This document shows, one piece after another, positions 34,868 to 42,918 of a stretch of 64,000 nucleotides of DNA. Position 1 is the stretch's first letter, and each line of letters opens with the position of its first letter. Source of the stretch: JAWLHK01 sp041690355 [NCBI: bacterium] (GTDB lineage: Bacteria; J088; JAWLBW01); contig JAWLHK010000003.1 in NCBI GenBank assembly GCA_041690355.1, positions 28,695 to 92,694 of the forward strand, given 5' to 3'. A model generated the notes under the pieces. That model was not told where the DNA came from. It worked only from the letters and a program-made list of their open reading frames with translations, and made no database searches. The translations under genes were made by a program, and so were the position numbers.

Positions 34868-37272
34868 CGGAATGACCTCGCGCCAAGTACGGATGATCCG
34901 AGGATGGTGAAGGAGCTGAGGGGCATGAGCACGGCGGCCCCCAGCGGGCTCATGATGCCGGCAACGGCCAGCCCCGCCCCGATCAGGTTGTAAACGAGCG
35001 AAAAGAGAAGGTTGCGCCGGATGACCTGCATCGTCTCGCGCGAACCGCGCACCAGCGTGGCGATGCCTGCGAGCCCGGGGCGGGTCAGAAAGACATCGGC
35101 CGCCCGCAGGCTGATTTCCATGCCGCCGTGCACGGCGATCCCGACGGCCGCGGTGGCCAGGGCGCCGCTGTCGTTGGCCCCGTCGCCGACCATGACTGAC
35201 CCGGCATCGGCCGCAAGGCGCGCCTGCTTCGACTCGGGCGTCTCTCCGGCAAGCCGATCCTCGGCGACGATCCCCACCTGCCCGGCAATGGCCGCCACGT
35301 ACGCCGCCGAGTCACCCGAAAGAATGCGGGGCCGCATGCCGGCTTCGCGCAAGCGCTCGATCATCGCGCCCGCATCGTCGCGCAGCCGGTCGCCGAGGCG
35401 AATGCGCGCCACCACACGTTCGTCTGCCAGGAGCGCGACGCCGCTCTCGACGGCGCCGTCTGTGCCGGCCGCGTCATCGCGCCGCAGGGCGTAGCAGACG
35501 CCGTCGACCTCGCCATACACCCCTTCCCCAATCCGCTCTCCGGCGCCGGTGACGGGCACGGGCGCGCCCATCGGCGGCGAGCCCGGGGCAAGCAGATCTT
35601 CGAGCAGCGCCCGGGCTACCGGATGGTTCGACCGCCGTTCGAGCTCATACGCAATACGGCGAAGGCGCGGCTCCTCGTCCGGCTCGCTGAATTCCCAGCG
35701 CAGAACCCGGTAGGCCCCCTGGGTCAACGTTCCCGTCTTGTCGAGGTACAGCGTGCGGGCCGCGGCCAGCTTCTCGAAGACGTCGGGCCCTTTGATGATC
35801 ATGCCCAGGCGCGCGGCGCGGCCCATGCTCACGAGCATCGCAACGGGGGCCGACATCGCCAGCGCACAGGGGCAGGTGACGATGAAGAGCGCCATGACGT
35901 GGTTGAGCGCCCGGTCTGCGCCCGAGGGAATCCAGAAGAGAAATGTGGCGGCGCCGACGACCAGCACCGCGAGGGTGAACCAGCCTGCAATCCGATCGGC
36001 GACGGCCGCCGTGCGGGGGCGCCTGTGCTGCGCTTCTTCGACCATGGCCACGATCTGCCCGACGCGCGTCTCGGCCCCCGAAGCGAGCACCTCGACTTCG
36101 ACGGCCGCCCCTTCGTTGACCGTTCCGCTGAACACAGGCGTGTTCTCGCCCGCTTCCTGCAGGCGGCTTTCGCCGGTGAGCACGGCAGCGTTGATCCGCG
36201 TGCGCCCGGCCACGATGCGGCCGTCGACCGGAAAGACTTCGCCCACCCTGACCTCGACCCGGTCGCCGCGCCGCACCGACTCGACCGGAACGCTGACAAA
36301 GCCGCCGGCATCGGCCGACCAGCGCCGCACCGAGGCGGGCAGCATGTTGTGCAGCACCCCCGCCCGCGCCAGGGCTGATTCCTGCGCGCGCCGCATCAGG
36401 TAGCGGCTGCCGAGCAGCAGAAAGACGAGCGTCGCCAGGGAGTCAAAGTAGACGTGCTCACGCGTGGCCGGCGCAAGCAGGTTCCAGTAGCTCACCGCAG
36501 CGCCGATGGCGATGCCCAGCACGACCGGCACGTCGATCGACATCTTCAGGCTGCGCGCCGCGCCCCAGGCACTGCGATAAAACGGAACCGCGCTGTAGAA
36601 CAGCACCGGTAGAAACAGAATCGCACTCAGGTACGTGAAGATATCCGCCAGCTCGCCGGCGACGCCCGCATACAGGGCGATGGCCAGAAGCATGAGGTTC
36701 ATGGTCACCGTCGCCGCGACGCCGATGCGCATCAGCAGACGGCGGTTTTCGGCCTGCTGCAGCCGCGCCGCCTCGTCTTCGCGCACGGCGTGCGGCCGGT
36801 AGCCGAGACGATCGAGCTGCGCGGCGACCTGCGCGAATGATCCGGCCTCGCCCAGGCGCACCGTGGCGCGCGCGCGGCCGAGATCCAGGCGCGCATCGTC
36901 GACGCCGGGAACCATGGAGGGAAGCTTCTCGACCAGCCAGACACACGCGGCGCAATGCACCCCTTCGAGGTAGAAGTCCATCGTGCGCCCGTCGTGGCGC
37001 GCCTGCGCGGCCCGGAACGCCGGGTCGTCCAGATACCCGAAATCGACCCCCGACGGCGTAACGGGAACGGGCTTCTCGTCGCCCGAAGCGAGAAGCGCGT
37101 AGTAGGAGTCGAGGCCGTTGGCGTGAAGAATCTCCCAAGCCGCCGCGCAGCCGCCGCAGCAGAAATCGGCTTCGCTGAAAGAACGCGGCATGGCCGAGCC
37201 GCAATGAAGGCAGACACGAGAATGCGTGGAGGCCGGGAACGAAGAATTCGCTGTCAGCGTCAGGGAGCTCAT
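34864..37272 (-). CDS. ccoI: CcoI, P1B-type copper-exporting ATPase for cbb3 assembly
   Basis: An 802-residue P-type ATPase. The N-terminus has a CcoI-type metal cluster (CLHC then CCGGC) and a heavy-metal-associated domain with GVHCAAC. The membrane CPC motif is in VTCPCALAMSAP, the phosphorylated Asp in DKTGTLT, the nucleotide-domain motif in SNHPVARALL, and the hinge in GDGANDS. The family loads copper toward the cbb3 oxidase from the cytoplasm. The ATG at 37272 was chosen over a TTG 33 bp upstream. It is the first gene of the oxidase operon. Confidence 0.94.
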   Translation of the reverse strand: MSSLTLTANSSFPASTHSRVCLHCGSAMPRSFSEADFCCGGCAAAWEILHANGLDSYYALLASGDEKPVPVTPSGVDFGYLDDPAFRAAQARHDGRTMDFYLEGVHCAACVWLVEKLPSMVPGVDDARLDLGRARATVRLGEAGSFAQVAAQLDRLGYRPHAVREDEAARLQQAENRRLLMRIGVAATVTMNLMLLAIALYAGVAGELADIFTYLSAILFLPVLFYSAVPFYRSAWGAARSLKMSIDVPVVLGIAIGAAVSYWNLLAPATREHVYFDSLATLVFLLLGSRYLMRRAQESALARAGVLHNMLPASVRRWSADAGGFVSVPVESVRRGDRVEVRVGEVFPVDGRIVAGRTRINAAVLTGESRLQEAGENTPVFSGTVNEGAAVEVEVLASGAETRVGQIVAMVEEAQHRRPRTAAVADRIAGWFTLAVLVVGAATFLFWIPSGADRALNHVMALFIVTCPCALAMSAPVAMLVSMGRAARLGMIIKGPDVFEKLAAARTLYLDKTGTLTQGAYRVLRWEFSEPDEEPRLRRIAYELERRSNHPVARALLEDLLAPGSPPMGAPVPVTGAGERIGEGVYGEVDGVCYALRRDDAAGTDGAVESGVALLADERVVARIRLGDRLRDDAGAMIERLREAGMRPRILSGDSAAYVAAIAGQVGIVAEDRLAGETPESKQARLAADAGSVMVGDGANDSGALATAAVGIAVHGGMEISLRAADVFLTRPGLAGIATLVRGSRETMQVIRRNLLFSLVYNLIGAGLAVAGIMSPLGAAVLMPLSSFTILGSSVLGARSFR

Positions 37273-37370
37273 GCTGCCCGCACCCGGGAGCACGAAGCGT
37301 GCCAAAGCGACGAATGCCGGGCATTTTCGCCCCGGCGCTGTAGCGGAATGACGGGCGATGCCGTGCGCAG

Positions 37371-37387
37371 TGTATCCTAACGATACA
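37371..37387. promoter_or_regulatory. Palindrome tgtatc-N5-gataca upstream of the cbb3 operon
   Basis: A perfect inverted repeat with 6-bp arms lies in the gap before ccoI, about 100 bp upstream of its ATG, and close behind the end of the CBS gene. It is not the FNR/FixK consensus (ttgat-N4-atcaa). It could bind another dimeric regulator. Confidence 0.45.
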
Positions 37388-37396
37388 CCCGGAAGG

Positions 37397-37816
37397 TCAA
37401 ACGCCGGTCGTCAATCGACTGCGCAGCAGGCGGGCCAGATCGACCATGGAGACGATGCCGAGAAGGTTCCCGTCCTCATCCACGACAGGCACGGCACTCA
37501 CGTGGGCAGCCAGCATCCGGTCGATGACCTCGGCCAGCGGCTCGGCCTCGCGCGCCGTGAGGGCCGCGCGAGTCATGACGTCTTCCAACGGGAAATGCAG
37601 CGGCTCGTAGTCTCCTTCGCGTTCGTCATCGGTTCCGATGCGCGGTGACAGCCAGCGCAGGACATCCCTGTCCGAGACGATGCCCACCAGGCGCCGCCCT
37701 TCGAGAACGGGCAGGTGGCGAAACCCATGTTTGCGGAAAAGGAAGACGGCGTCGGACACCGGCGCATCGGCGCGCACGGTGACGACGGTGCGGTTCATGA
37801 CCTCGCTGACCAACAT
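37397..37816 (-). CDS. Tandem CBS-domain protein
   Basis: A 139-residue protein consisting of one Bateman pair. CBS1 runs from VSEVMNRTVVTVRADAPVSDAVFLFRKHGFRHLPVLEGRRLVGIVSDRDVL. CBS2 has LEDVMTRAALTAREAEPLAEVIDRMLAAHVSAVPVVDEDGNLLGIVSMVDL. Such stand-alone pairs sense adenine nucleotides such as AMP, ATP or NAD(H). The ATG at 37816 shares its A with the TGA stop of the CoA-transferase-like gene (TGATG), with aggag upstream, so the two are coupled. A role in adjusting that enzyme to cell energy state is an inference. Confidence 0.88.
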   Translation of the reverse strand: MLVSEVMNRTVVTVRADAPVSDAVFLFRKHGFRHLPVLEGRRLVGIVSDRDVLRWLSPRIGTDDEREGDYEPLHFPLEDVMTRAALTAREAEPLAEVIDRMLAAHVSAVPVVDEDGNLLGIVSMVDLARLLRSRLTTGV

Positions 37817-39105
37817 CAGGACTCTCCTGTCGCGCGCTGATAGGCATGCAGTCCCGCACGCAGAGACTCCCGGTGGGCGGGATGCGCCACGGCGATGAGG
37901 GCCGCGGCGCGCTGCCGAAGATTTTTTCCATGAAGTTCGGCCACGCCGTACTCCGTCACCACGAAATGGACGTGCCCGCGGGTCGTCACGACGCCGCCCC
38001 CCGGCTGCAGGCAACAGACGATGCGGCTCTGGTCCCTGGCCGTAGACGGCAGCGCGATGATCGGCCGCCCGCCTGGCGACAGGGCGGCACCCCGCATGAA
38101 ATCCATCTGCCCGCCAATCCCCGAAAAAACGCGGCTGCCGATCGAATCGCTCACGACCTGGCCGGTGACGTCGACTTCGATGGCCGAGTTGATGGCCACC
38201 ATGTTCGCGTTGCGCCGGATGATGTCGCCGTCGTTGACCCAGTTCGACGGATGAAACTCGACCATCGGGTTGTCGTGGACGAAATCATACAGTGTCTGGC
38301 TGCCCACCACGAAGCTCGTGACGATCTTACGCGGGTGGTAGGTCTTGCGGGCCCCCGTGACCACCCCTCGTTCCACCAGATCGACCACGCCGTCGGAGAA
38401 CATCTCGGTATGAATACCGAGATCCCGGTGGTCGCGCAGGGCCTCGAGCACGGCGTTGGGGATGCCGCCGATGCCCATCTGCAGCGTGTCGCCGTCGCGC
38501 ACGAGTTCGGCGACATACTTCCCGATCCGCCGTTCGACGTCGGAAATGGGCTTGACGTGCGCCGTCGGCAGCGGACTGTCGCCATCGACCAGCGAAGTGA
38601 ACCGGGAGACGTGAACGAAGGAATTCCCCAACGTCCTCGGCATCCGCCGGTTCACGAAGCCGACGAGATATTTTGCGGTTTCGGCCGCCGCGAGCGCACA
38701 GTCGACGCTCGTCCCCAGGCTGACGTATCCATGGGCATCGGGCGGGCTCACGCTGAGCAGGGCGACGTCAATCGGCAAGACGCCCTGGCGGAACAGGAGC
38801 GGAATTTCGCTCAGGAAAACCGGCATGTAGTCGGCACGCCCGGCATTGACCGCTTCCCGCGTATTCGGTCCCAGAAACAGGGCATTCAGCCGGAAGTGTC
38901 CCTGAAACTCCGGCCGTACGTATGGCGCGTCCCCCTCGGTGTGCAGATGGGTGATCTCGACCTTCTCGAGTTCGGGCGCGCGCCGCATGAGCGCATCGAT
39001 CAGGACATGGGGCGTCGCCGCCGCGCCGTGAACGAAGACCCGCATGCCCGAACGGACGACGGATACGGCTTCGTCGGCCGTGGCCCATGGTATCGCGGTT
39101 GGCAT
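37816..39105 (-). CDS. Acetyl-CoA hydrolase/transferase-family CoA-transferase
   Basis: A 429-residue protein of the AcH/4-hydroxybutyrate CoA-transferase family. The N-terminal half has GMRVFVHGAAATPHVLIDAL; the C-terminal half has LQMGIGGIPNAVLEAL, HTEMFSDGVVDL (with a Glu near residue 233, a candidate for the covalent CoA intermediate), SGIGGQMDFMRGA and VVTEYGVAELHGK. These enzymes transfer CoA between short-chain acids, for example acetate/4-hydroxybutyrate or succinate/acetate. The ATG at 39105 begins the conserved part. It is coupled at its end to a CBS-domain gene and diverges from the gene at 39296. Confidence 0.9.
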   Translation of the reverse strand: MPTAIPWATADEAVSVVRSGMRVFVHGAAATPHVLIDALMRRAPELEKVEITHLHTEGDAPYVRPEFQGHFRLNALFLGPNTREAVNAGRADYMPVFLSEIPLLFRQGVLPIDVALLSVSPPDAHGYVSLGTSVDCALAAAETAKYLVGFVNRRMPRTLGNSFVHVSRFTSLVDGDSPLPTAHVKPISDVERRIGKYVAELVRDGDTLQMGIGGIPNAVLEALRDHRDLGIHTEMFSDGVVDLVERGVVTGARKTYHPRKIVTSFVVGSQTLYDFVHDNPMVEFHPSNWVNDGDIIRRNANMVAINSAIEVDVTGQVVSDSIGSRVFSGIGGQMDFMRGAALSPGGRPIIALPSTARDQSRIVCCLQPGGGVVTTRGHVHFVVTEYGVAELHGKNLRQRAAALIAVAHPAHRESLRAGLHAYQRATGES

Positions 39106-39295
39106 ACCCGTGAATGTACGGAATTCCGCTCGTCGGAGCAAGCCCCTGCGGTATCGGAGGTCGTAATACAGGCTCCCTTCCCTCCCGTTTCGGGCGGAAC
39201 GGATCTTGCGACCGGTAGAGAGCGGAAGATTTCCCGGCATACAGGCCGACGCAGTTGTAGCGTCCCGGTACAATATGACCGAAGGAGTGCACGAA

Positions 39296-40690
39296 ATGAC
39301 GACATCCCCCTGGCTCAGATTCTACGGCGCCGCCGGAACCGTTACCGGCAGCAAGACGCTGCTGTCTTCCGGCACGAACCGCGTTCTCGTCGACTGCGGG
39401 ATGTTTCAGGGGATGACTTCTCTGCGACGCCAGAACTGGGCCCCCATGGGCTTCGATCTGAACCAGCTCGACGCCATTCTGATTACCCACGCGCACCTCG
39501 ATCACAGCGGCTCGCTGCCGCTCGCCGGGAAACAGGGATTCCGCGGTCCCATCTACTGCACCGAAGGCACCGCAGAGCTTCTGGAGATCATGCTGCGCGA
39601 CGCCGGGAAACTTCAGGAAGAAGAGGCCGGATACCGCAATAAGCGCGGCTGGTCGAAACACCAACCTGCCCTGCCCCTCTATACGATCGCCGAAGTCGAA
39701 GAAGTGCTACGCCTTCTCCATCCGGTCCCTTTTGACCGGGAGGCACGGGTGGGAAACCTCCATATCACCTTTCATCCGGCCGAACACATCATCGGTTCCG
39801 CGCATATTCTCATCCGGGACGAAGACGCCGTCATGCCGAGCGTCCTCTTCTCGGGCGATATCGGGCGCGGCGCGACGCACATCCTGTTCGGCGAGCCCTC
39901 GCACCGGCCCGAGGCCGACGTGATCGTCATGGAAAGCACCTACGGCGATCGGAGGCACCCGGTGTTCAGCCCTTCCGAAGAGTTGCGCACGGCCTTGAAG
40001 CCGGTGCTGCGGCGCGGGGGTACCGCCTTGATACCGGCGTTCGCGGTCGGGCGCGCGCAGGAGATTCTGGCGTCGCTCGAAGAGATCTTCGCCGCCGACG
40101 GACTGCCGCGCGTCCCCGTCTATCTCGACAGCCCCATGGCGGCCTCTGCGCTTCGCATTACGCATGCCTGCCGGGACGAGTTGAGCGAAGCCGGACTGCG
40201 CCTGCTCGAGTCGGCCTGCCGACACACGAAGGTGATTCATGACGCCAACGAATCCAAAGCCCTGAATCTGGTCAACGGACCGGCCATCATCGTCTCGGCA
40301 TCGGGGATGCTCGACGGCGGGCGGATTCTGCATCACCTCATGGCCCGGGCCGACCGGCCGAACGACGCCCTGATCCTCGGCGGCTATCAGGCCCCCGGCA
40401 CGCGCGGAAGACGACTGCTCGACGGAGAATCGGCCATCAAGATTTTCGGCCAGCTGATCGAACCGCGTCTCGAAATCGCCAATCTGACGGCGTTTTCGGC
40501 CCATGCCGATCAGGAGGGGCTCATCAACTGGATCGCCGAGCGAAAGCCCCCCGAACGCCTGTTTCTCAACCATGGTGAGCCCAAGGCCATGAGCGCGCTG
40601 TTGCAGGCCATTCGCACGCGCCTCGAAGACGTACCGATCGAAATCGCCAAACCGGGAGTACGCTATGATCTGGCGGTTGCACGCGCGTAA
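39296..40690 (+). CDS. MBL-fold/beta-CASP nuclease-like protein
   Basis: A 464-residue protein of the metallo-beta-lactamase/beta-CASP (YSH1, COG1236) group. It has the zinc motif THAHLDHSG near residues 64-72, HPAEHIIGSAH, SGDIGR, and the beta-CASP motifs MESTYGDR, IPAFAVGRAQEI, YLDSPMA and SASGMLDGGRI, ending with FSAHADQ and FLNHGEPKAM. The family processes RNA; a few members act on DNA or small esters. The start at 39296 has aaggag 8 bp upstream; two upstream in-frame ATGs lack one. The next gene begins before it stops (26-bp overlap). Confidence 0.92.
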   Translation: MTTSPWLRFYGAAGTVTGSKTLLSSGTNRVLVDCGMFQGMTSLRRQNWAPMGFDLNQLDAILITHAHLDHSGSLPLAGKQGFRGPIYCTEGTAELLEIMLRDAGKLQEEEAGYRNKRGWSKHQPALPLYTIAEVEEVLRLLHPVPFDREARVGNLHITFHPAEHIIGSAHILIRDEDAVMPSVLFSGDIGRGATHILFGEPSHRPEADVIVMESTYGDRRHPVFSPSEELRTALKPVLRRGGTALIPAFAVGRAQEILASLEEIFAADGLPRVPVYLDSPMAASALRITHACRDELSEAGLRLLESACRHTKVIHDANESKALNLVNGPAIIVSASGMLDGGRILHHLMARADRPNDALILGGYQAPGTRGRRLLDGESAIKIFGQLIEPRLEIANLTAFSAHADQEGLINWIAERKPPERLFLNHGEPKAMSALLQAIRTRLEDVPIEIAKPGVRYDLAVARA

Positions 40691-41066
40691 CCTCGCCTTC
40701 GTGGTCGCATTGCTTGGCGGGTGCGAACCCCGGGCCGGCTCGGCACCGCAGGCGGGCTCCGGGTCGCAGACGGCGGTCACGACCGAGGCCGGCGATGAAG
40801 TCGAGATTCGCCTTGCGGGACGCCCGAAGAAACTCGAACCGGTCGAGATCACCGTGGTCGCGCCGGAAAACGTGGCTGCCGCGCAGGCGCATATCGACAT
40901 GCCCGCCATGCCCATGCATGTGGCCCCGACCACACTGGAGCCGCAAGGAAATGGACGATTCAAGGGCATCCTGGTCTTCACCATGAGCGGCGAATGGGTT
41001 CTTCAGCTGCGCCTCTCGGACCCCAAGGGAACGACGGTGGTCGAACGCCGCTATGATATCGACTGA
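40665..41066 (+). CDS. YtkA/FixH-like lipoprotein, probable copper/oxidase accessory
   Basis: A 133-residue lipoprotein: the signal ends ALLGGC (Cys20). The mature domain has HIDMPAMPMHVAPTTLEPQGNGRFKGILVFTMSGEWVLQLRL, the beta-sandwich pattern shared by YtkA and FixH/CcoH-type proteins, with a Met/His-rich stretch (DMPAMPMH) able to bind copper. Together with the following SafE-like gene this resembles cbb3 oxidase accessory loci, and the oxidase operon lies about 3 kb away on the other strand. Function in copper delivery is an inference. gggag precedes the ATG; the gene overlaps both neighbours. Confidence 0.72.
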   Translation: MIWRLHARNLAFVVALLGGCEPRAGSAPQAGSGSQTAVTTEAGDEVEIRLAGRPKKLEPVEITVVAPENVAAAQAHIDMPAMPMHVAPTTLEPQGNGRFKGILVFTMSGEWVLQLRLSDPKGTTVVERRYDID

Positions 41067-41718
41067 CCTGGGGCTCTTCGCCGCATTCCTGATCGGTCTC
41101 TTCGGCAGCGTCTCGCATTGCGGAGCCATGTGTGGAGGCTTCGCCGTGGGGGTGTCGGCGACATCGCCCGACCGGACGCTGCGTCGCAAACGCACGGCAG
41201 CTTACCACGCGGGCCGGCTGGTCACCTATACCGGCATCGGGGCATTCGCCGGCGCCGCGGGGTCGATGGTCGATCTGCTTGGCGATCAGATGCGCATGTT
41301 GCAGTCGCTCGCGCAGATCATGGGGTCCATCGTGCTCGTGCTGACGGGCATTGCTCTGCTGCTGGGCGCCACGCCGCTGAATCTGGAACGCCGCCTCCCC
41401 TTCTGGCGCATTTCGGCCCGGGCGAGCCGCTTCGCCGGGCGCGCCGGATGGCCTGCCGCTTTTCAGTTCGGACTTCTTCTCGGATTTCTCCCCTGCGGCC
41501 TCATCTACGGCGCCGCCACCTATGCCTTCGCGACGGGCGATCCGCTTCGCGGCGCGTTCACGCTGGCGGCGTTCGGCCTCGGCACCGTGCCGGCGCTCGT
41601 CGGCATTGCGTCGCTGGCCGGACATCTCCGGGACCTGAGCGCCTGGTTTCGCGTGGGTGCGGGGAGCGTCATGCTCCTTTCGGGCATTCTGTTTCTCTGG
41701 ATCGGATTTCCCGGTTGA
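41053..41718 (+). CDS. SafE/UreH-domain (TauE-like) membrane protein
   Basis: A 221-residue polytopic membrane protein with the motif SVSHCGAMCGGFAVG near the N-terminus and FLPCGLIYGAATYA in the second half, the hallmark of the UreH/SafE family found next to cbb3 oxidase genes. The paired Cys residues in membrane segments suggest a metal- or thiol-handling role, perhaps copper for the oxidase. It overlaps the FixH-like gene by 14 bp, so the two act together. No relation to sulfite export is implied by the family name. Confidence 0.86.
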   Translation: MISTDLGLFAAFLIGLFGSVSHCGAMCGGFAVGVSATSPDRTLRRKRTAAYHAGRLVTYTGIGAFAGAAGSMVDLLGDQMRMLQSLAQIMGSIVLVLTGIALLLGATPLNLERRLPFWRISARASRFAGRAGWPAAFQFGLLLGFLPCGLIYGAATYAFATGDPLRGAFTLAAFGLGTVPALVGIASLAGHLRDLSAWFRVGAGSVMLLSGILFLWIGFPG

Positions 41719-41820
41719 CGCCTGGCCGAATTGAGACACATGTAACGATATGGCACACTATTCGGGATGACGAAGACAGATTCCTGCGTGCTGGCATGAT
41801 ACCGGCACAGACACCGGGCC

Positions 41821-42918
41821 ATGGATGCCCGTGCAGGAAATCGACTTTTCGGTGCGGTCGTCGCCCTTCATCCGGATCCGCTGCTCGTCTGCCGGCCCGA
41901 CGGTCTCATCGTCGAGGCCAATCAGGCGGCGCGGCGTTGTTTCGGTTCGGCGACGAACGTTCGCCTTGCCGTATGGCCCACCGGCGTTGCACTCTTCGAC
42001 GAGGCATGGCGGCGGGCGGCCTCGGGAGATGGAATCGTGCAGCAGGCCCTCGAGTGGAAACTGGTTGACGGCGCGCGCCTCTTCACGCAGTCGTCGCTGC
42101 TCGGCGTCGATGAGGGGGGAGAGAAGTTCGTGCTCTGCGCGCTGCGCGATGCATCGGAGTACCGCCGCCTCTTCTCCCAGCTGGTACAGGCTGAAAAACT
42201 CGCCAGCATGGGCCGCCTCGCCGGGGGGATTGCGCACCAGTTGAACACTCCCCTGGGCTCCATCCTGCTCACGGCCGAGATGCTCCTTGACGATACGCAG
42301 AGTGCCGACGCACAGCGCGACATCCAGAAGATCATCCGTCAGGTGAACCAGTGCCGGGATGTCATCCGGCAGCTGCTGCGTTTCAGCCAACCCGGCAACA
42401 CTGAGGTTCACGAGAGCTGCAGCCTGACCGACATCATCGGTGAAGTTACGGACCTGCTGGCCAAGCCGCTCGAAAACCAGGGCGTACAGGTCGAACAGAA
42501 CCTGCGCTGCCGGGATTGCCGTATCTTCGGCAACCATTCGATGCTGCACCAGCTTTTCATGCACCTGTTCTCGAACGCCCGTGACGCCATGCCCGACGGG
42601 GGCACGCTGCGCATCGGCAGCGAGTGCACCCCCGGCACCGTGCGCGTCACGCTGTCCGACACGGGCCAGGGCATTCCCGAAGGTCAGGAAAACAATATCT
42701 TCGATCCCTTCTTCACGACCAAGGCCGTGGGCGATGGGACGGGACTCGGGCTTTATATTTCGCGACGCATCGCGCAGGAGCACGGGGGTAATCTCGAGCT
42801 GGCCGCCACCGGGCCCGAGGGAACCTCGTTCGTGCTGACCCTGCCGCACGCGTGTGCCGTTCACACTCTTCCCTCAGGGAGCTCACCGCATGCAGCAAGC
42901 CCTCGTCCTGGTCGTTGA
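41821..42918 (+). CDS. Soluble PAS-type sensor histidine kinase
   Basis: A 365-residue kinase with no membrane segment. Residues about 10-120 look PAS-like (VVALHPDPLLVCRPDGLIVEANQAA). The HisKA motif is LAGGIAHQLNTPLGSIL with phospho-acceptor His139. The HATPase domain shows N-box HLFSNARDAM, G1 DTGQGIPE and G2 GDGTGLGL. It would sense a cytoplasmic signal and phosphorylate the regulator encoded by the next gene, which starts 29 bp before this gene stops, in another frame. A 103-bp gap separates it from the SafE-like gene, so it may have its own promoter. Confidence 0.9.
   Translation: MDARAGNRLFGAVVALHPDPLLVCRPDGLIVEANQAARRCFGSATNVRLAVWPTGVALFDEAWRRAASGDGIVQQALEWKLVDGARLFTQSSLLGVDEGGEKFVLCALRDASEYRRLFSQLVQAEKLASMGRLAGGIAHQLNTPLGSILLTAEMLLDDTQSADAQRDIQKIIRQVNQCRDVIRQLLRFSQPGNTEVHESCSLTDIIGEVTDLLAKPLENQGVQVEQNLRCRDCRIFGNHSMLHQLFMHLFSNARDAMPDGGTLRIGSECTPGTVRVTLSDTGQGIPEGQENNIFDPFFTTKAVGDGTGLGLYISRRIAQEHGGNLELAATGPEGTSFVLTLPHACAVHTLPSGSSPHAASPRPGR

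Noticed and set aside
41792-41807. Sigma-54 promoter tggcatg-atac-cggca before the kinase/regulator pair
   Set aside because: The GG and GC positions fit but TT is missing, and the start would fall almost on the ATG at 41821.
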